Below are positions 34,230 to 43,007 of a DNA stretch of 64,000 nt, piece after piece. The stretch lies in contig NZ_JAUHHE010000008.1 of the NCBI RefSeq assembly GCF_030410375.1, forward strand, positions 104,234 to 168,233, in the 5' to 3' direction. The notes beneath the pieces were generated by a model. It saw only the letters and a list, made by a program, of their open reading frames with translations. It was not told the DNA's origin and ran no database searches. Source of the DNA: Zwartia vadi. GTDB taxonomy: Bacteria; Pseudomonadota; Gammaproteobacteria; Burkholderiales; Burkholderiaceae_B. Both the position numbers and the translations under genes were made by a program. The number at the start of each line of letters is the position of its first letter. Position 1 is the stretch's first letter.

Positions 34230-34676
34230 TTAATGGATATTGTTCATCAGCGTCTTTTGTAGTTCGTTGATGGCCATGTGAGTATAGTCCTTGCTGATTT
34301 CGCTCACGACGATTTTGGAGACACTGGCAGGCAAGTGTTTGCGGATCTCGCCCAGTGCATGAGGCGGCGCAATCAAAACCAGCTCCTTGCATTGGCCACT
34401 CTGCACGTCTTGCGCCAAGTGTTCCACGACTGCTTTGAGAAATTTGTCTTCTGCAGCTTGATGCAGGTTGGTCGACTCCAGTGCGGACTTGGCGTGCCCC
34501 GAATTGCCACTCAGGCGTCCGGGCTGATCACGACCAAGCTCATGGGTGTGCTCGTTGTGATGATTGGTGCTGCGCACAAGAGCGAGTTTGACCTCGCCAA
34601 TCTCGCCGATGTTTTTGTAAATGTTGGCACGACCGCCATCCGCCACGACAACCCATGCTTGTCTACTGATAATCAT
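34230..34676 (-). CDS. Host attachment protein family (eRF1-like)
   Basis: A 148-aa soluble protein of the family named after plant-host attachment factors of Agrobacterium. It begins WVVVADGGRANIYKN and contains the His-rich region STNHHNEHTHELGRDQPGR, then LVLIAPPHALGEIRKHL, which places it in the eRF1/ribosome-associated fold group. ATG 34676 has an AGGAG ribosome site. It is divergent from the SulP gene, and an FNR-type box lies between them about 100 bp from this start. Low-oxygen or stress expression is an inference. Confidence 0.8.
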   Translation of the reverse strand: MIISRQAWVVVADGGRANIYKNIGEIGEVKLALVRSTNHHNEHTHELGRDQPGRLSGNSGHAKSALESTNLHQAAEDKFLKAVVEHLAQDVQSGQCKELVLIAPPHALGEIRKHLPASVSKIVVSEISKDYTHMAINELQKTLMNNIH

Positions 34677-34769
34677 ATGCTTGCTCCTTGAATAATCAAC
34701 ATTGTCGGCTCATTCTACGAGTGCCTTGGTCTTAAGTGCGTTTGAAAAGCCTGAACTTAATGACTTGAC

Positions 34770-34783
34770 TTGAGATAGATCAA
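34770..34783 (+). promoter_or_regulatory. FNR/Anr-type box between host-attachment and sulP genes
   Basis: TTGAGATAGATCAA matches TTGAT-N4-ATCAA at nine of ten defined positions. About 20 bp downstream on the plus strand is TATAAT (about 34804-34809). That spacing puts the box centre near -40, the class II position for FNR-type activators, so the sulP promoter is the likely target. Confidence 0.62.
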
Positions 34784-34803
34784 GAGTCGGACACATACCC
34801 CCT

Positions 34804-34809
34804 ATAATC
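34804..34809 (+). promoter_or_regulatory. Consensus -10 element before sulP
   Basis: A perfect TATAAT lies about 20 bp after the FNR-type box and has no good -35 hexamer, as expected when an activator replaces it. Transcription would begin near 34816, giving a leader of about 70 nt. Position is accurate to about one base. Confidence 0.5.
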
Positions 34810-34884
34810 AACCAGCCTTTTAAATCTCGCAGCTGACTGTTCGGTTTGCTGTAATTGACCGTTGGATCGATCAAAGCCGTTCCT

Positions 34885-36507
34885 ATGATAGCTTTAGTAG
34901 AAGGGTATCGTGCCGGGTTGTTCGCCCGAAGCCAGTGGTGGCCAAACATCCTGGCGGGCCTGGTTGTGGGAATTGTCGCGTTGCCTTTGTCGATGGCTTT
35001 TGCGATTGCCTCGGGCGCACGACCTGAGCAAGGCATTTACACCGCAATCATTGGCGGCGGACTTGTGACACTGCTGGGCGGCAGTCGCCTGCAAATTTCG
35101 GGTCCTACGGGTGCTTTTATCGTGATCCTGGCAGGCATAACAGCCAAATACGGCATTGCTGGCCTGCAAATCGCAACACTGATGGCGGGATTGATACTGC
35201 TGGTGATGGGATTGGCCAAAATGGGCGGTCTGATTAAATTCATCCCGACGCCCGTGATTATTGGCTTTACCACTGGCATAGGCGTCATAATCTTTGTGGG
35301 GCAGTGGGCTTATTTCCTTGGGCTGCCCAAGCCAGAGGGTGAACATTTCCATGAGAAGGTCTGGTCGCTTTTACAATCTCTCGGACAGACGCACTGGCCG
35401 ACATTTTTGATCGCCTTGCTCAGTCTCGTGATTGTCGTTTTTTCCAACAAAATCAAAATATTCAAACGTATACCGGGCCCTTTGCTTGCGATGGTGGTTG
35501 CAACCATTCTGCAAGCTTTGCTGCAGTTGCCGGGGGTTGCGACAATTGGAACGATGTTTGGTGGCGTCCCACAAGGCCTTCCGGCTTTTGCTTGGCCTGA
35601 CATGACTGTATCCAACGTGCTGAGCTTGGTTGGTCCAGCCTTCACGATTGCGATGCTTGGTGCCATCGAATCGCTCTTGTCAGCTGTCGTGGCGGACCGG
35701 ATGGCAGGCACGCGACACAATTCAAACCAGGAACTCATCGGACAGGGCGTAGCCAATATCGTTACGCCCTTGTTCGGTGGTTTTGCCGCGACGGGCGCGA
35801 TTGCCCGAACAGCGACCAACATCCGAAATGGCGGGACGGGTCCGCTGGCCGGTATTGTTCATGTCTTGACGCTTGTGTTGATCTTATTGGTGCTCGCGCC
35901 GCTCGCTTCCAGTATTCCTCTCGCCGCATTGGCGGCAATTTTGTTCGTCGTTGCCTGGAATATGAGTGAGTTGCACAACTTTGGCCGGCTTTTACTGCGT
36001 GCCCCGACAGCTGATCGTGTTGTCTTGGTCGTGACGTTCTTGTTAACCGTATTTGTTGATCTTGTGGTGGCGGTCAACATCGGGGTGATGCTCGCGATTT
36101 TCCATTTTTTGCGCAGGATGGCGGCCTCGGTTGAGACGCGCGAGGTTGGCGAGGACGTGCTCAAGCGCCCCGATGGCGTGATGGTCTACGAAATAGATGG
36201 ACCGATGTTTTTTGCGGCGATTGAAAGTTTTGAACGTGCGCTCAAACATACGGCGACTGATCCCGAAACTCTGGTGATTCGACTGCGTCGTGTGCCTTTT
36301 ATTGATGCAACCGGTCTTCAGTCGATCGAAGAGGTCGTCACTGATCTGCATCGACGCGGTGTTCAGGTTTTGTTGTGCGAAGCCAATCCGAGAGTCTTGG
36401 AAAAAATGCGCAAATCCAAATTGGTAGATGAACGCTCAAGTGTTCAGTACTGCGACACAATCGAGCAAGCCTTTGAGCATGCGCGCCTTGCAACCGAAGC
36501 TACTTAG
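34885..36507 (+). CDS. SulP-family anion transporter with STAS domain
   Basis: Inner-membrane anion transporter of about 540 aa, for sulfate, bicarbonate or another anion. The N-terminal membrane part contains the SulP hallmark NILAGLVVGIVALPLSMAFAIASG, here cited as GLVVGIVALPLSMAFA, and GGSRLQISGPTGAF. A C-terminal cytoplasmic STAS domain follows (about residues 425-535), with LVIRLRRVPFIDATGLQSIEE. I chose ATG 34885; an in-frame TTG at 34855 would add ten residues, and neither has a clear ribosome site. It is preceded by an FNR-type box and TATAAT. The CYTH-like gene follows 18 bp later. Confidence 0.86.
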   Translation: MIALVEGYRAGLFARSQWWPNILAGLVVGIVALPLSMAFAIASGARPEQGIYTAIIGGGLVTLLGGSRLQISGPTGAFIVILAGITAKYGIAGLQIATLMAGLILLVMGLAKMGGLIKFIPTPVIIGFTTGIGVIIFVGQWAYFLGLPKPEGEHFHEKVWSLLQSLGQTHWPTFLIALLSLVIVVFSNKIKIFKRIPGPLLAMVVATILQALLQLPGVATIGTMFGGVPQGLPAFAWPDMTVSNVLSLVGPAFTIAMLGAIESLLSAVVADRMAGTRHNSNQELIGQGVANIVTPLFGGFAATGAIARTATNIRNGGTGPLAGIVHVLTLVLILLVLAPLASSIPLAALAAILFVVAWNMSELHNFGRLLLRAPTADRVVLVVTFLLTVFVDLVVAVNIGVMLAIFHFLRRMAASVETREVGEDVLKRPDGVMVYEIDGPMFFAAIESFERALKHTATDPETLVIRLRRVPFIDATGLQSIEEVVTDLHRRGVQVLLCEANPRVLEKMRKSKLVDERSSVQYCDTIEQAFEHARLATEAT

Positions 36508-36525
36508 TACTTTAAAAGGTGTCAG

Positions 36526-37365
36526 ATGAAGACTGTTGTGAAACTCGATAAAAAGATCACGAATCGAGAGTTTAAGTTGCTGCTCAAGCCAGAAGGGCTT
36601 GATCGTCATAGTCGGATCGTGCATCTGAGCCATTTGCTTGTCTCTTTTTGTCAGAAACAAGGAGTGGAATTTTTTCACTTGGACAATGCCAATACGGGAT
36701 TGCGTAGCGTGTATTTTTATGACACGCCCGCGCATGATTTTCGGAACAATAATTTGATTTTGCGTGTGCGTGAATCGCGACAGAATGTCTGGGTGGACGA
36801 CTGGTGTGAGGTCACACTCAAGTGTCGAGCCAAATCCCTCCAGGCTTCCTTGGCCCATGATCCTGCTCCGGATTTGCCCTATAAAACACGCTTGCGTCTA
36901 AAAGAGGAAATCTTACGCGGCGAGAGTCTCGGTAGCACGCGTATGATTTATTCGAATAATTCCATTATGGACGCGGTGCCAGTCGATCAGATTTTTGAGC
37001 GCACGATGGGTGGCATTGTTCGCGCCTTTCCCGATCTGGGGCGTTTGGAGCTGAAGCCTGATGTACTTGTCTCAGTGGTGGGTGGTAAAGCCAACAAAAT
37101 TTTGGAGGCATGTCTGCCGTTAGGCAACATTGTTTTTGGTCCTAACATCAGCGCGCATTGTGATGTGGCGATTTGGATGCGCAGCGTCGGCGAACCAATT
37201 GTTGGAGAGCTCGCCTTTTCATATAGAGTGAATAAAACCAATCGCGATGACAGTGCTGCACACCAGCTTGCGGATCGATTTTTTAAAAACTTGCAGTTGG
37301 CGATTCCCGATTGGCTTGCATCGGGCAGTACTAAAACCGCTCTAATTTACGGGAGTGAGGAATGA
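36526..37365 (+). CDS. CYTH-like (triphosphate tunnel) domain protein, putative
   Basis: A 279-aa protein with no close relative that I recognise. It has alternating charged beta-strand motifs of the CYTH/triphosphate-tunnel fold: REFKLLLKPEG, VYFYDTPAHDF, LILRVRESRQ, WCEVTLKCRAK, TRLRLKEEI, RLELKPDVL and VGELAFSYRV. Such proteins hydrolyse or polymerise triphosphates or bind nucleotides. It has no membrane segment. It sits 18 bp after sulP and overlaps the first chromate-transporter gene by 4 bp (ATGA), so translation is probably coupled. This linkage suggests a regulatory or energising role for anion transport, which is speculative. Confidence 0.62.
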   Translation: MKTVVKLDKKITNREFKLLLKPEGLDRHSRIVHLSHLLVSFCQKQGVEFFHLDNANTGLRSVYFYDTPAHDFRNNNLILRVRESRQNVWVDDWCEVTLKCRAKSLQASLAHDPAPDLPYKTRLRLKEEILRGESLGSTRMIYSNNSIMDAVPVDQIFERTMGGIVRAFPDLGRLELKPDVLVSVVGGKANKILEACLPLGNIVFGPNISAHCDVAIWMRSVGEPIVGELAFSYRVNKTNRDDSAAHQLADRFFKNLQLAIPDWLASGSTKTALIYGSEE

Positions 37366-37997
37366 GTCCAAGGTCCGACGTGAAGAGTGACCCTGGCATT
37401 GTCACTCCGTCTGCCATAGATTCCCCACCTTCGTTGTGGGAGATTTTTCGAGAGTTTCTGTTGATCGGTGCGGTGAGTTTTGGTGGCGGCATTGTGGCGT
37501 ATGAGCGTTTGCTTTTGATTGACAAACGTAAATGGCTGACACCTGATGCCTTCATGGCGACGCTTGCGATGAGCCAAACGCTGCCTGGGCTCAACTCCGT
37601 CAATCTTGCTCTTCTTGCGGGGGATCGTATTCGTGGCTTTTGGGGGGCGTGCTGTGCAGCACTAGGCTTGATGCTGCCGGGAGGCTTGTTCGTGCTGATT
37701 GCAGGTGTCGCCTATAGCCAGGGTGAAGATCATCCAATTTTGAATATTCTGCTTGCCGGTGTTGCCGCAGGTGCGACGGGACTACTTGCTTCGATCACGT
37801 ACAAAATAGGTGAGCAGCATTTTCGACGCATGCGTTCAATGCTGATGATTCTGGCGACTTTTGTGTTGATGAGCGTGCTGAAGTTTTCTCTGATCACAGT
37901 ATTGTTGATCATGGTGCCTATCGGTCTATATCTTTATCGACCTCGCGATATTGATGGACCGCAAGTCCCTGCAACGTCTGAGGAGTCCTCCAAATGA
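37362..37997 (+). CDS. chrA: Chromate transporter, N-terminal half (split CHR family)
   Basis: A 211-aa membrane protein equal to one CHR domain. The opening motif EIFREFLLIGAVSFGGGIVAY (quoted here as LLIGAVSFGGGIVAYERL) and MSQTLPGLNSVNLALLAGDRIRG are diagnostic of the chromate transporter family. About five membrane segments follow. It overlaps both neighbours by ATGA junctions, so the CYTH-like gene, this half and the next half form one coupled unit. Split CHR pairs act as heterodimers. The natural substrate may be chromate, sulfate or another anion. Confidence 0.85.
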   Translation: MSPRSDVKSDPGIVTPSAIDSPPSLWEIFREFLLIGAVSFGGGIVAYERLLLIDKRKWLTPDAFMATLAMSQTLPGLNSVNLALLAGDRIRGFWGACCAALGLMLPGGLFVLIAGVAYSQGEDHPILNILLAGVAAGATGLLASITYKIGEQHFRRMRSMLMILATFVLMSVLKFSLITVLLIMVPIGLYLYRPRDIDGPQVPATSEESSK

Positions 37998-38527
37998 GTG
38001 CTTTGCTGCAGCTTGCGATGACCTTCGGTATGTTGTCGGTGCTCGCCGTAGGCGGTGGGACGGCCGTTCTTCCTGAAATGCAGACCATTCTGGCGCAGCG
38101 CTTCGAGATTGATCACACTGCGTTTGTACATATTTATAGCTTGGGTCAACTCGCACCGGGGCCCAACATGATGATGGTGTTGGTGTTTGGTTTTCAAATT
38201 GCCGGTTTGCTTGGTGCGGGAGTTGTTCTACTGTCTTTTTTTCTCCCCTCGAGCTTGCTGTGTCTCGCGGTTGGACGCTTGTGGAACAAAATCGGTGAAC
38301 GCCCCTGGAGACGCGCGGTACAAAATGCGTTGGAGCCTATCGCGATTGGATTGATGTGCTCGGGTGTCTATGCGGTAGCAAAGGCCGCCTTCGTCGGTCC
38401 GTTGACGATTGGGCTTGGTCTAGTTGTCTTTGGCCTGTTGTTACGCACGCGGATCAATCCTGTGATTTTGATTTTAGGAGCCGGTGGTTTGGGCGCACTC
38501 ATCATGCATCTGACGGGAGCGAGGTGA
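37994..38527 (+). CDS. chrA: Chromate transporter, C-terminal half (split CHR family)
   Basis: A 177-aa partner of the previous gene, equal to the second CHR domain. It begins QLAMTFGMLSVLAVGGGTAVLPEM and contains SLGQLAPGPNMMMVLVFG, both standard CHR motifs. About five membrane segments are visible. ATG 37994 overlaps the preceding stop (ATGA). A single full-length ChrA would carry both domains in one chain; the independent start and intact reading frames show that this is a genuine two-gene version. Confidence 0.85.
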   Translation: MSALLQLAMTFGMLSVLAVGGGTAVLPEMQTILAQRFEIDHTAFVHIYSLGQLAPGPNMMMVLVFGFQIAGLLGAGVVLLSFFLPSSLLCLAVGRLWNKIGERPWRRAVQNALEPIAIGLMCSGVYAVAKAAFVGPLTIGLGLVVFGLLLRTRINPVILILGAGGLGALIMHLTGAR

Positions 38528-38582
38528 GCTCATTTACTGAGCCTCCCTCGTGTCTGCCCCAGGATGTTGCGGCCCAGGTACT

Positions 38583-39368
38583 TTATTCAACTAAACCTGA
38601 CACCACGTTTGAAAAACCTGAGTCCACATGAATGATTTCTCCGGTCACTCCGGCAGATAGTTCGGACAATAAAAAGGCGGCGACGTTACCGACTTGTTCA
38701 ATTGTCACGTTACGGCGCAGCGGAGCATTGCTTTCGACGACCTTCAGGATGCTTGAAAAGTCTTTGATTCCACTGGCAGCCAGGGTTTTGATCGGACCGG
38801 CGGAAATGCCGTTGGCGCGTATACCTTCGGGACCAAGATTGGCTGCCAAATAGCGTACCGATGCTTCGAGTGATGCTTTAGCCAGACCCATCGTGTTGTA
38901 GTTAGCCAAGGCTTTTTCAGCACCCAAATAGGTTAGGGTCAATAATGCGCCGTTACGACCTTGCATCATTGGTCGGGCGGCTTTGGCAAGGGCGGGAAAA
39001 CTGTAAGCTGAAATGTCGTGCGCGATCCGGAAGGCCTCTCGTGAAAGACCGTCGAGGAATGCGCCAGCGATACTTTCGCGAGGAGCAAAACCGATCGAGT
39101 GAACCAAACCATCCAAACCGTCCCAGTGCTTGGAGAGCTCGGTGAAGGTCGACTCAATCTGGCCATCATCGGCGACATCACAGGGCAGTACAAGTGAACT
39201 ACCGAACTCTGCGGCATACTCTGTGACGCGTTCCTGAAACCGTTCGCCGACAAATGTAAAGGCGAGTTCAGCGCCTTGTTCGTGACATGCTTTGGCGATG
39301 CCGTAAGCAATCGAGCGATTGGAGATCACGCCAGTAATCAAGATGCGTTTGCCGGAAAGAAAGCCCAT
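38583..39368 (-). CDS. fabI: Enoyl-[acyl-carrier-protein] reductase (NADH)
   Basis: A 261-aa short-chain dehydrogenase that performs the last reduction of each fatty-acid elongation cycle in the cytoplasm. The atypical FabI cofactor motif [13 protein letters not shown] (about residues 14-26), [10 protein letters not shown] and the catalytic [10 protein letters not shown] with Tyr-x6-Lys spacing (about 156-165) are present. [15 protein letters not shown] is the substrate-loop region. ATG 39368 opens the frame. It follows mltD by 37 bp on the same strand. Because FabI is the target of triclosan-type inhibitors, its identity is usually unambiguous. Confidence 0.94.
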   Translation of the reverse strand: MGFLSGKRILITGVISNRSIAYGIAKACHEQGAELAFTFVGERFQERVTEYAAEFGSSLVLPCDVADDGQIESTFTELSKHWDGLDGLVHSIGFAPRESIAGAFLDGLSREAFRIAHDISAYSFPALAKAARPMMQGRNGALLTLTYLGAEKALANYNTMGLAKASLEASVRYLAANLGPEGIRANGISAGPIKTLAASGIKDFSSILKVVESNAPLRRNVTIEQVGNVAAFLLSELSAGVTGEIIHVDSGFSNVVSGLVE

Positions 39369-39405
39369 GGACCAGTCCTAGAGATAAAAAATTAAAAGAA
39401 GAAAA

Positions 39406-40848
39406 CTAGCTTCGGTTGCTCGTGCCTGGCACACGCAATTTTGTGCCTGCACGCAGCTTATCCGATTTTAAGTTGTTCAGTGCGCGAAGTGACGCGACCG
39501 TCGTACCGTACTGAGAGGCGATGCTACTGAGTGATTCGCCAGCGCGAACCGTGTGGGTGCGGACGGCGCTCGCAGGCGTAGGATTGCTCGCGGAACGATT
39601 TTGCGCATTTGATACGGTGTGAACGTTCGTTGCACGTGGGGCGGTTGGTTTAGCAACCGATGGCGAGGGTGACGCGATGCGGCCGGCCATTGCCAGGGAG
39701 GTTTTATCGGCGGGATTCAGGCGAATGCCTTCACCGCTTGGGCCAGGAATGAGCAGGGTTTGGGCGCTGACGATGCGGACGTTTGTGGGTATCCGGTTGG
39801 CTTGACGCAATCGACTTTCCGGTACGCCGAACTTGCTAGCAATCGCTGAAAGCGTCTCTCCTTCCTGTGCTTCATACGTCCTCCAGGAGGTGAGGTCGCC
39901 ACGATACTGGGCGAGATTTTTATTGTAAATCGCGACACGGTCCCGCGGCAGGATGATGGAATGGTTTTCCTTGACGGAAATAACGGGCTGATTGAAAGAT
40001 GGATTGAGCGCCTGAAAGTCCTCTAGAGGCATTTCAGCGAACTTGGCTGCTAGTTCATAGTCAATGTTGACCGTTTTTTTGATTGCGACAAAATATGGCG
40101 AGTTGTCGACATCAGGTAGGACAACGGAATACTTTTTTGGATCGGCGACGATATTTTTGATCGCCTGTAGTTTAGGAAGATAGTTGCGAGTTTCTGCTGG
40201 CATGTTGAGCGACAAGTAGTCGGTGGGCTTGCCGGCCGCTGCATTTTGTTTGACTGCGCGCTGAACAGCGCCTTCGCCCCAGTTGTAGGAGGCGAGCGCC
40301 AGATACCAGTCACCCTGAAATTCGAATAGATATTCTAGATAGTCCAGGGCCGCATTGGTCGAGGCGATCGGATCGCGTCTCTGATCGTGCCACCAGTCTT
40401 GTTTGAGTTTGAATTGGGTACCGGTACTCGGGATGAACTGCCACAAGCCCGAGGCATTCGCATGGGAGTAGGCGATAGGGTTGTAAGCGCTTTCAACAAA
40501 GGGCAGAAGTGCGAGTTCAGTTGGCAGGCCGCGTCGATTGATTTCTTCGACGATGTAATACAGGTATTTGCCTGCACGGTTAGCCATCCGGTTCATCGAC
40601 TCAGGGTGCGCAGCATAGTAGGCCGTCCATTTGTCGACGAGGGGCGTGTTGAGATTGGGAATGGCATAGCCCCGACGAATCCGCTCCCAGGCATCGGGTG
40701 CGGGCACCGTCAGATCAATGGTTAGTGGTGTGTCCTGGGCGCCATCGCGACTGCCAGTACCGGACATGCCCGCGCAACCGGCCAAGACGAGCACAGCGAT
40801 GAAGACGGGAATACGCGTAAAGAGTAATTTAAAAATAGGCATCAACAT
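39406..40848 (-). CDS. mltD: Membrane-bound lytic murein transglycosylase D-like lipoprotein with LysM domains
   Basis: Cell-wall lytic transglycosylase of 480 aa. A signal peptide with lipobox (VLVLAGC, lipidated cysteine near residue 25) precedes an SLT catalytic domain with ESAYNPIAYSHANASGLWQFIPSTG, cited here by ESAYNPIA and GLWQFIPSTG. Two peptidoglycan-binding LysM domains follow: EGETLSAIASKFGVPESRL and AGESLSSIASQYGTTVASL at the C terminus. I chose ATG 40848 because its A is also the last base of the gloB stop (TGATG), a classic coupling junction; upstream in-frame codons lie in gloB. It cuts glycan strands at the outer membrane. Confidence 0.9.
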   Translation of the reverse strand: MLMPIFKLLFTRIPVFIAVLVLAGCAGMSGTGSRDGAQDTPLTIDLTVPAPDAWERIRRGYAIPNLNTPLVDKWTAYYAAHPESMNRMANRAGKYLYYIVEEINRRGLPTELALLPFVESAYNPIAYSHANASGLWQFIPSTGTQFKLKQDWWHDQRRDPIASTNAALDYLEYLFEFQGDWYLALASYNWGEGAVQRAVKQNAAAGKPTDYLSLNMPAETRNYLPKLQAIKNIVADPKKYSVVLPDVDNSPYFVAIKKTVNIDYELAAKFAEMPLEDFQALNPSFNQPVISVKENHSIILPRDRVAIYNKNLAQYRGDLTSWRTYEAQEGETLSAIASKFGVPESRLRQANRIPTNVRIVSAQTLLIPGPSGEGIRLNPADKTSLAMAGRIASPSPSVAKPTAPRATNVHTVSNAQNRSASNPTPASAVRTHTVRAGESLSSIASQYGTTVASLRALNNLKSDKLRAGTKLRVPGTSNRS

Positions 40849-41684
40849 CAACGAAAATTGTTTTTCCACTCTCTGAGCGCGGCAAAGACTTCGACCGGCG
40901 TGTGGAGGGTACGCTCAGCCCATTGGGCAGCCGCCAGAGCAACAGTTGGCTGTCGAGCGCGTAAAAACGGATTGCAGGATAACTCTTGCCCAATCGTGCT
41001 GGGCAAAGTCGGAAGGCCTTTCGCGCGTTGCTGCTCAGCAAGCGCTTGCCATTGTTGTAAGCGTTGGTTGTCTGGTTCGACTGCGCGAGCCCAACGCATG
41101 TTTGAGAGCGTGTATTCATGTGCGCAATAAACCGCTGTCGCAGAAGGGAGGTTAGCAAGCTTGGCTAAGGATTCGTCCATTTGAGCCGCCGTACCTTCAA
41201 ACAATCTCCCGCAGCCCGCCGCAAATAAGGTGTCGCCACAAAATAGCACCGGCTGACCAGCGATTTCGCCGGCCAAGGCAATGTGACCAGCCGTGTGGCC
41301 AGGTACATCGAGGACAGCAAGCGACAGCTGCAAGCCGGAGTCGTTGATGCAATCTCCCTCAACCAGCGCGACATCGCAGAGCGGTAAAACCTCGCTGGCA
41401 GGGCCGTAGACTAAGGCACCCGTCTGAGCAACCAACTCGGCGACACCGCCGACATGGTCTTGATGGTGATGGGTGAGTAAAATAGCGGTGAGCTTCAAGC
41501 TGCGCTCGGCGAGCGCCTGCTGAACGGGAGCTGCCTGACCGGGGTCCACCACCATGGCATCCGCGCCATTTGTGATGAGCCAGATATAGTTGTCGCTAAA
41601 CGCGTTCAGGGGAAAAATCCCTGTCGTTTGTTGTGGCGTTGTGCTGCCGTTGGCGGAGCAATGCAAGTTTGAGTAAGCAGGCAT
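40848..41684 (-). CDS. gloB: Hydroxyacylglutathione hydrolase (glyoxalase II)
   Basis: A 278-aa metallo-beta-lactamase-fold enzyme that hydrolyses S-D-lactoylglutathione in methylglyoxal detoxification. The metal motif THHHQDHVGG (about residues 71-80) is the classical THxHxDH, and further ligands are in LDVPGHTAGHIAL, FCGDTLFAAGCGRLFEG and YCAHEYT. The C-terminal HAGH domain (RARQPTVALAAAQW) is intact. ATG 41684 opens the frame; the first 20 residues are longer than usual. It is divergent from the methyltransferase gene and coupled to mltD through TGATG. Confidence 0.93.
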   Translation of the reverse strand: MPAYSNLHCSANGSTTPQQTTGIFPLNAFSDNYIWLITNGADAMVVDPGQAAPVQQALAERSLKLTAILLTHHHQDHVGGVAELVAQTGALVYGPASEVLPLCDVALVEGDCINDSGLQLSLAVLDVPGHTAGHIALAGEIAGQPVLFCGDTLFAAGCGRLFEGTAAQMDESLAKLANLPSATAVYCAHEYTLSNMRWARAVEPDNQRLQQWQALAEQQRAKGLPTLPSTIGQELSCNPFLRARQPTVALAAAQWAERTLHTPVEVFAALREWKNNFR

Positions 41685-41705
41685 TTATATTTTTTCAGGA
41701 ACAGC

Positions 41706-42485
41706 GTGTCTACACAAGAATCCACCATTGTAAGTCTGAGTGCGTGGTTAAGCACTGATCCGGGTCAATATGCCCGAAATTGGGAGCAAACACGCTTTGA
41801 TGCGATGGTTGACGACGTCTTTGGATATCGGGCGCTTCAAGTAGGTTTGCCAGAGCTGGACTTGCTGCGCGCGAACCGAATGCCATTCAAGGCCTTTGTT
41901 GGCCCTGACTTGCCTGCAACGCAGCAAACCTATGACTGGGCCGGGGTCGTCCGCGCCGAGCCAGAGTTCCTGCCTTTTGACAGAGAAAGCGTGGACTTAG
42001 TGGTTTTACCCCATATTTTAGAGACATCTGGCAATCCTCACCAAGTCCTGCGCGAGGTAGACCGTATTTTGATGCCAGAGGGTCGGGTAGTGATTTCTGG
42101 CTTCAATCCCTGGAGTTTGTGGGGCTTACGTCAGCGCGCAAGCTTTCTGAAGCCTTGGCTTCCCGTTGAGTTGGGACATCAAGTTTCTCTTTCCAGATTG
42201 AAAGACTGGCTCAAACTCCTTTCATTTGAGATCGATCTTGGTCACTTTGGTTGCTATGTTCCGCCATGTCGTACAGAAAAGTGGTTGAATCGCACGGCTT
42301 TTTTTGAGTCTGCTGGCGATCGCTGGTGGCCGGCCTGCGGGGCGGTCTATGTGGTATCAGCTGTCAAGCGCGTTCATGGGATGACCTTGCTCAAACCCAA
42401 CTGGAAAACCAAGTCTATCAAGCAAGGTGCGCGCCGCGCCGCGGGTGTCGCGATGCAGCAACAATCAATTCCAACGAAAAAATAA
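41706..42485 (+). CDS. SAM-dependent methyltransferase, YafS-like
   Basis: A 259-aa methyltransferase of the type found next to gloB and rnhA in many proteobacteria. The N-terminal SAM region is atypical, but LPFDRESVDLVVLPHILETSGNPHQVLREVDRILMPEGRVVISGFNPWSLWG (cited by segments VDLVVLPHILE and LMPEGRVVISGFN) is the methyltransferase core. A GTG start at 41706 has AGGAA upstream. The stop is directly followed by the rnhA start, so the genes are co-transcribed. The substrate is unknown. Confidence 0.82.
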   Translation: MSTQESTIVSLSAWLSTDPGQYARNWEQTRFDAMVDDVFGYRALQVGLPELDLLRANRMPFKAFVGPDLPATQQTYDWAGVVRAEPEFLPFDRESVDLVVLPHILETSGNPHQVLREVDRILMPEGRVVISGFNPWSLWGLRQRASFLKPWLPVELGHQVSLSRLKDWLKLLSFEIDLGHFGCYVPPCRTEKWLNRTAFFESAGDRWWPACGAVYVVSAVKRVHGMTLLKPNWKTKSIKQGARRAAGVAMQQQSIPTKK

Positions 42486-42947
42486 ATGATGCAAACTGAA
42501 GAAAATGTAGAAATTTGGACGGATGGCGCTTGCAAAGGTAATCCGGGTCCTGGTGGCTGGGGTGTCTTGCTCAAGCTCGGTCAGGTTGAGAAAACGCTTC
42601 ATGGCGGTGAGCCCCTCACGACAAACAACCGTATGGAAATGATGGCGGTTATTGAAGCCTTGCGTGCGCTGAAGCGGCCGTGCAAGGTGACCCTCCATGT
42701 CGATTCGCAATACGTGATGAAAGGCATGACGGAGTGGATTCACGGCTGGAAACAACGCGGCTGGAAAACGGCTGATAAAAAACCCGTAAAAAATGCTGAT
42801 TTATGGCAGCTCATGTCAGATGAGGTCGCCAGGCATGAGATTCACTGGCAGTGGGTCAAGGGACATGCCGGTGATCCTGGAAATGAACGCGCCGATCTCC
42901 TTGCAAATCGCGGTGTCGAAGAAGCCCGGGCTAAAATAACTCGCTAG
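42486..42947 (+). CDS. rnhA: Ribonuclease HI
   Basis: A 153-aa nuclease that degrades RNA in RNA-DNA hybrids. All catalytic acidic residues are visible: Asp in [16 protein letters not shown], Glu in [13 protein letters not shown], Asp in [11 protein letters not shown], and His plus Asp in [18 protein letters not shown]. It starts right after the methyltransferase stop (ATG 42486; a second ATG follows at once). The dnaQ gene is downstream on the same strand, the usual proteobacterial order. Confidence 0.96.
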   Translation: MMQTEENVEIWTDGACKGNPGPGGWGVLLKLGQVEKTLHGGEPLTTNNRMEMMAVIEALRALKRPCKVTLHVDSQYVMKGMTEWIHGWKQRGWKTADKKPVKNADLWQLMSDEVARHEIHWQWVKGHAGDPGNERADLLANRGVEEARAKITR

Positions 42948-43007
42948 GTTGTTCACCCGAGCAAAATGGTTCTAAGCCTGCTCACTCCACTTTTTGGTCA
43001 TTTACTT

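Noticed and set aside
37362..38527. Frameshifted single chromate transporter
   Set aside because: Each half has its own start, and the ATGA junctions are typical of genuine two-gene CHR pairs.
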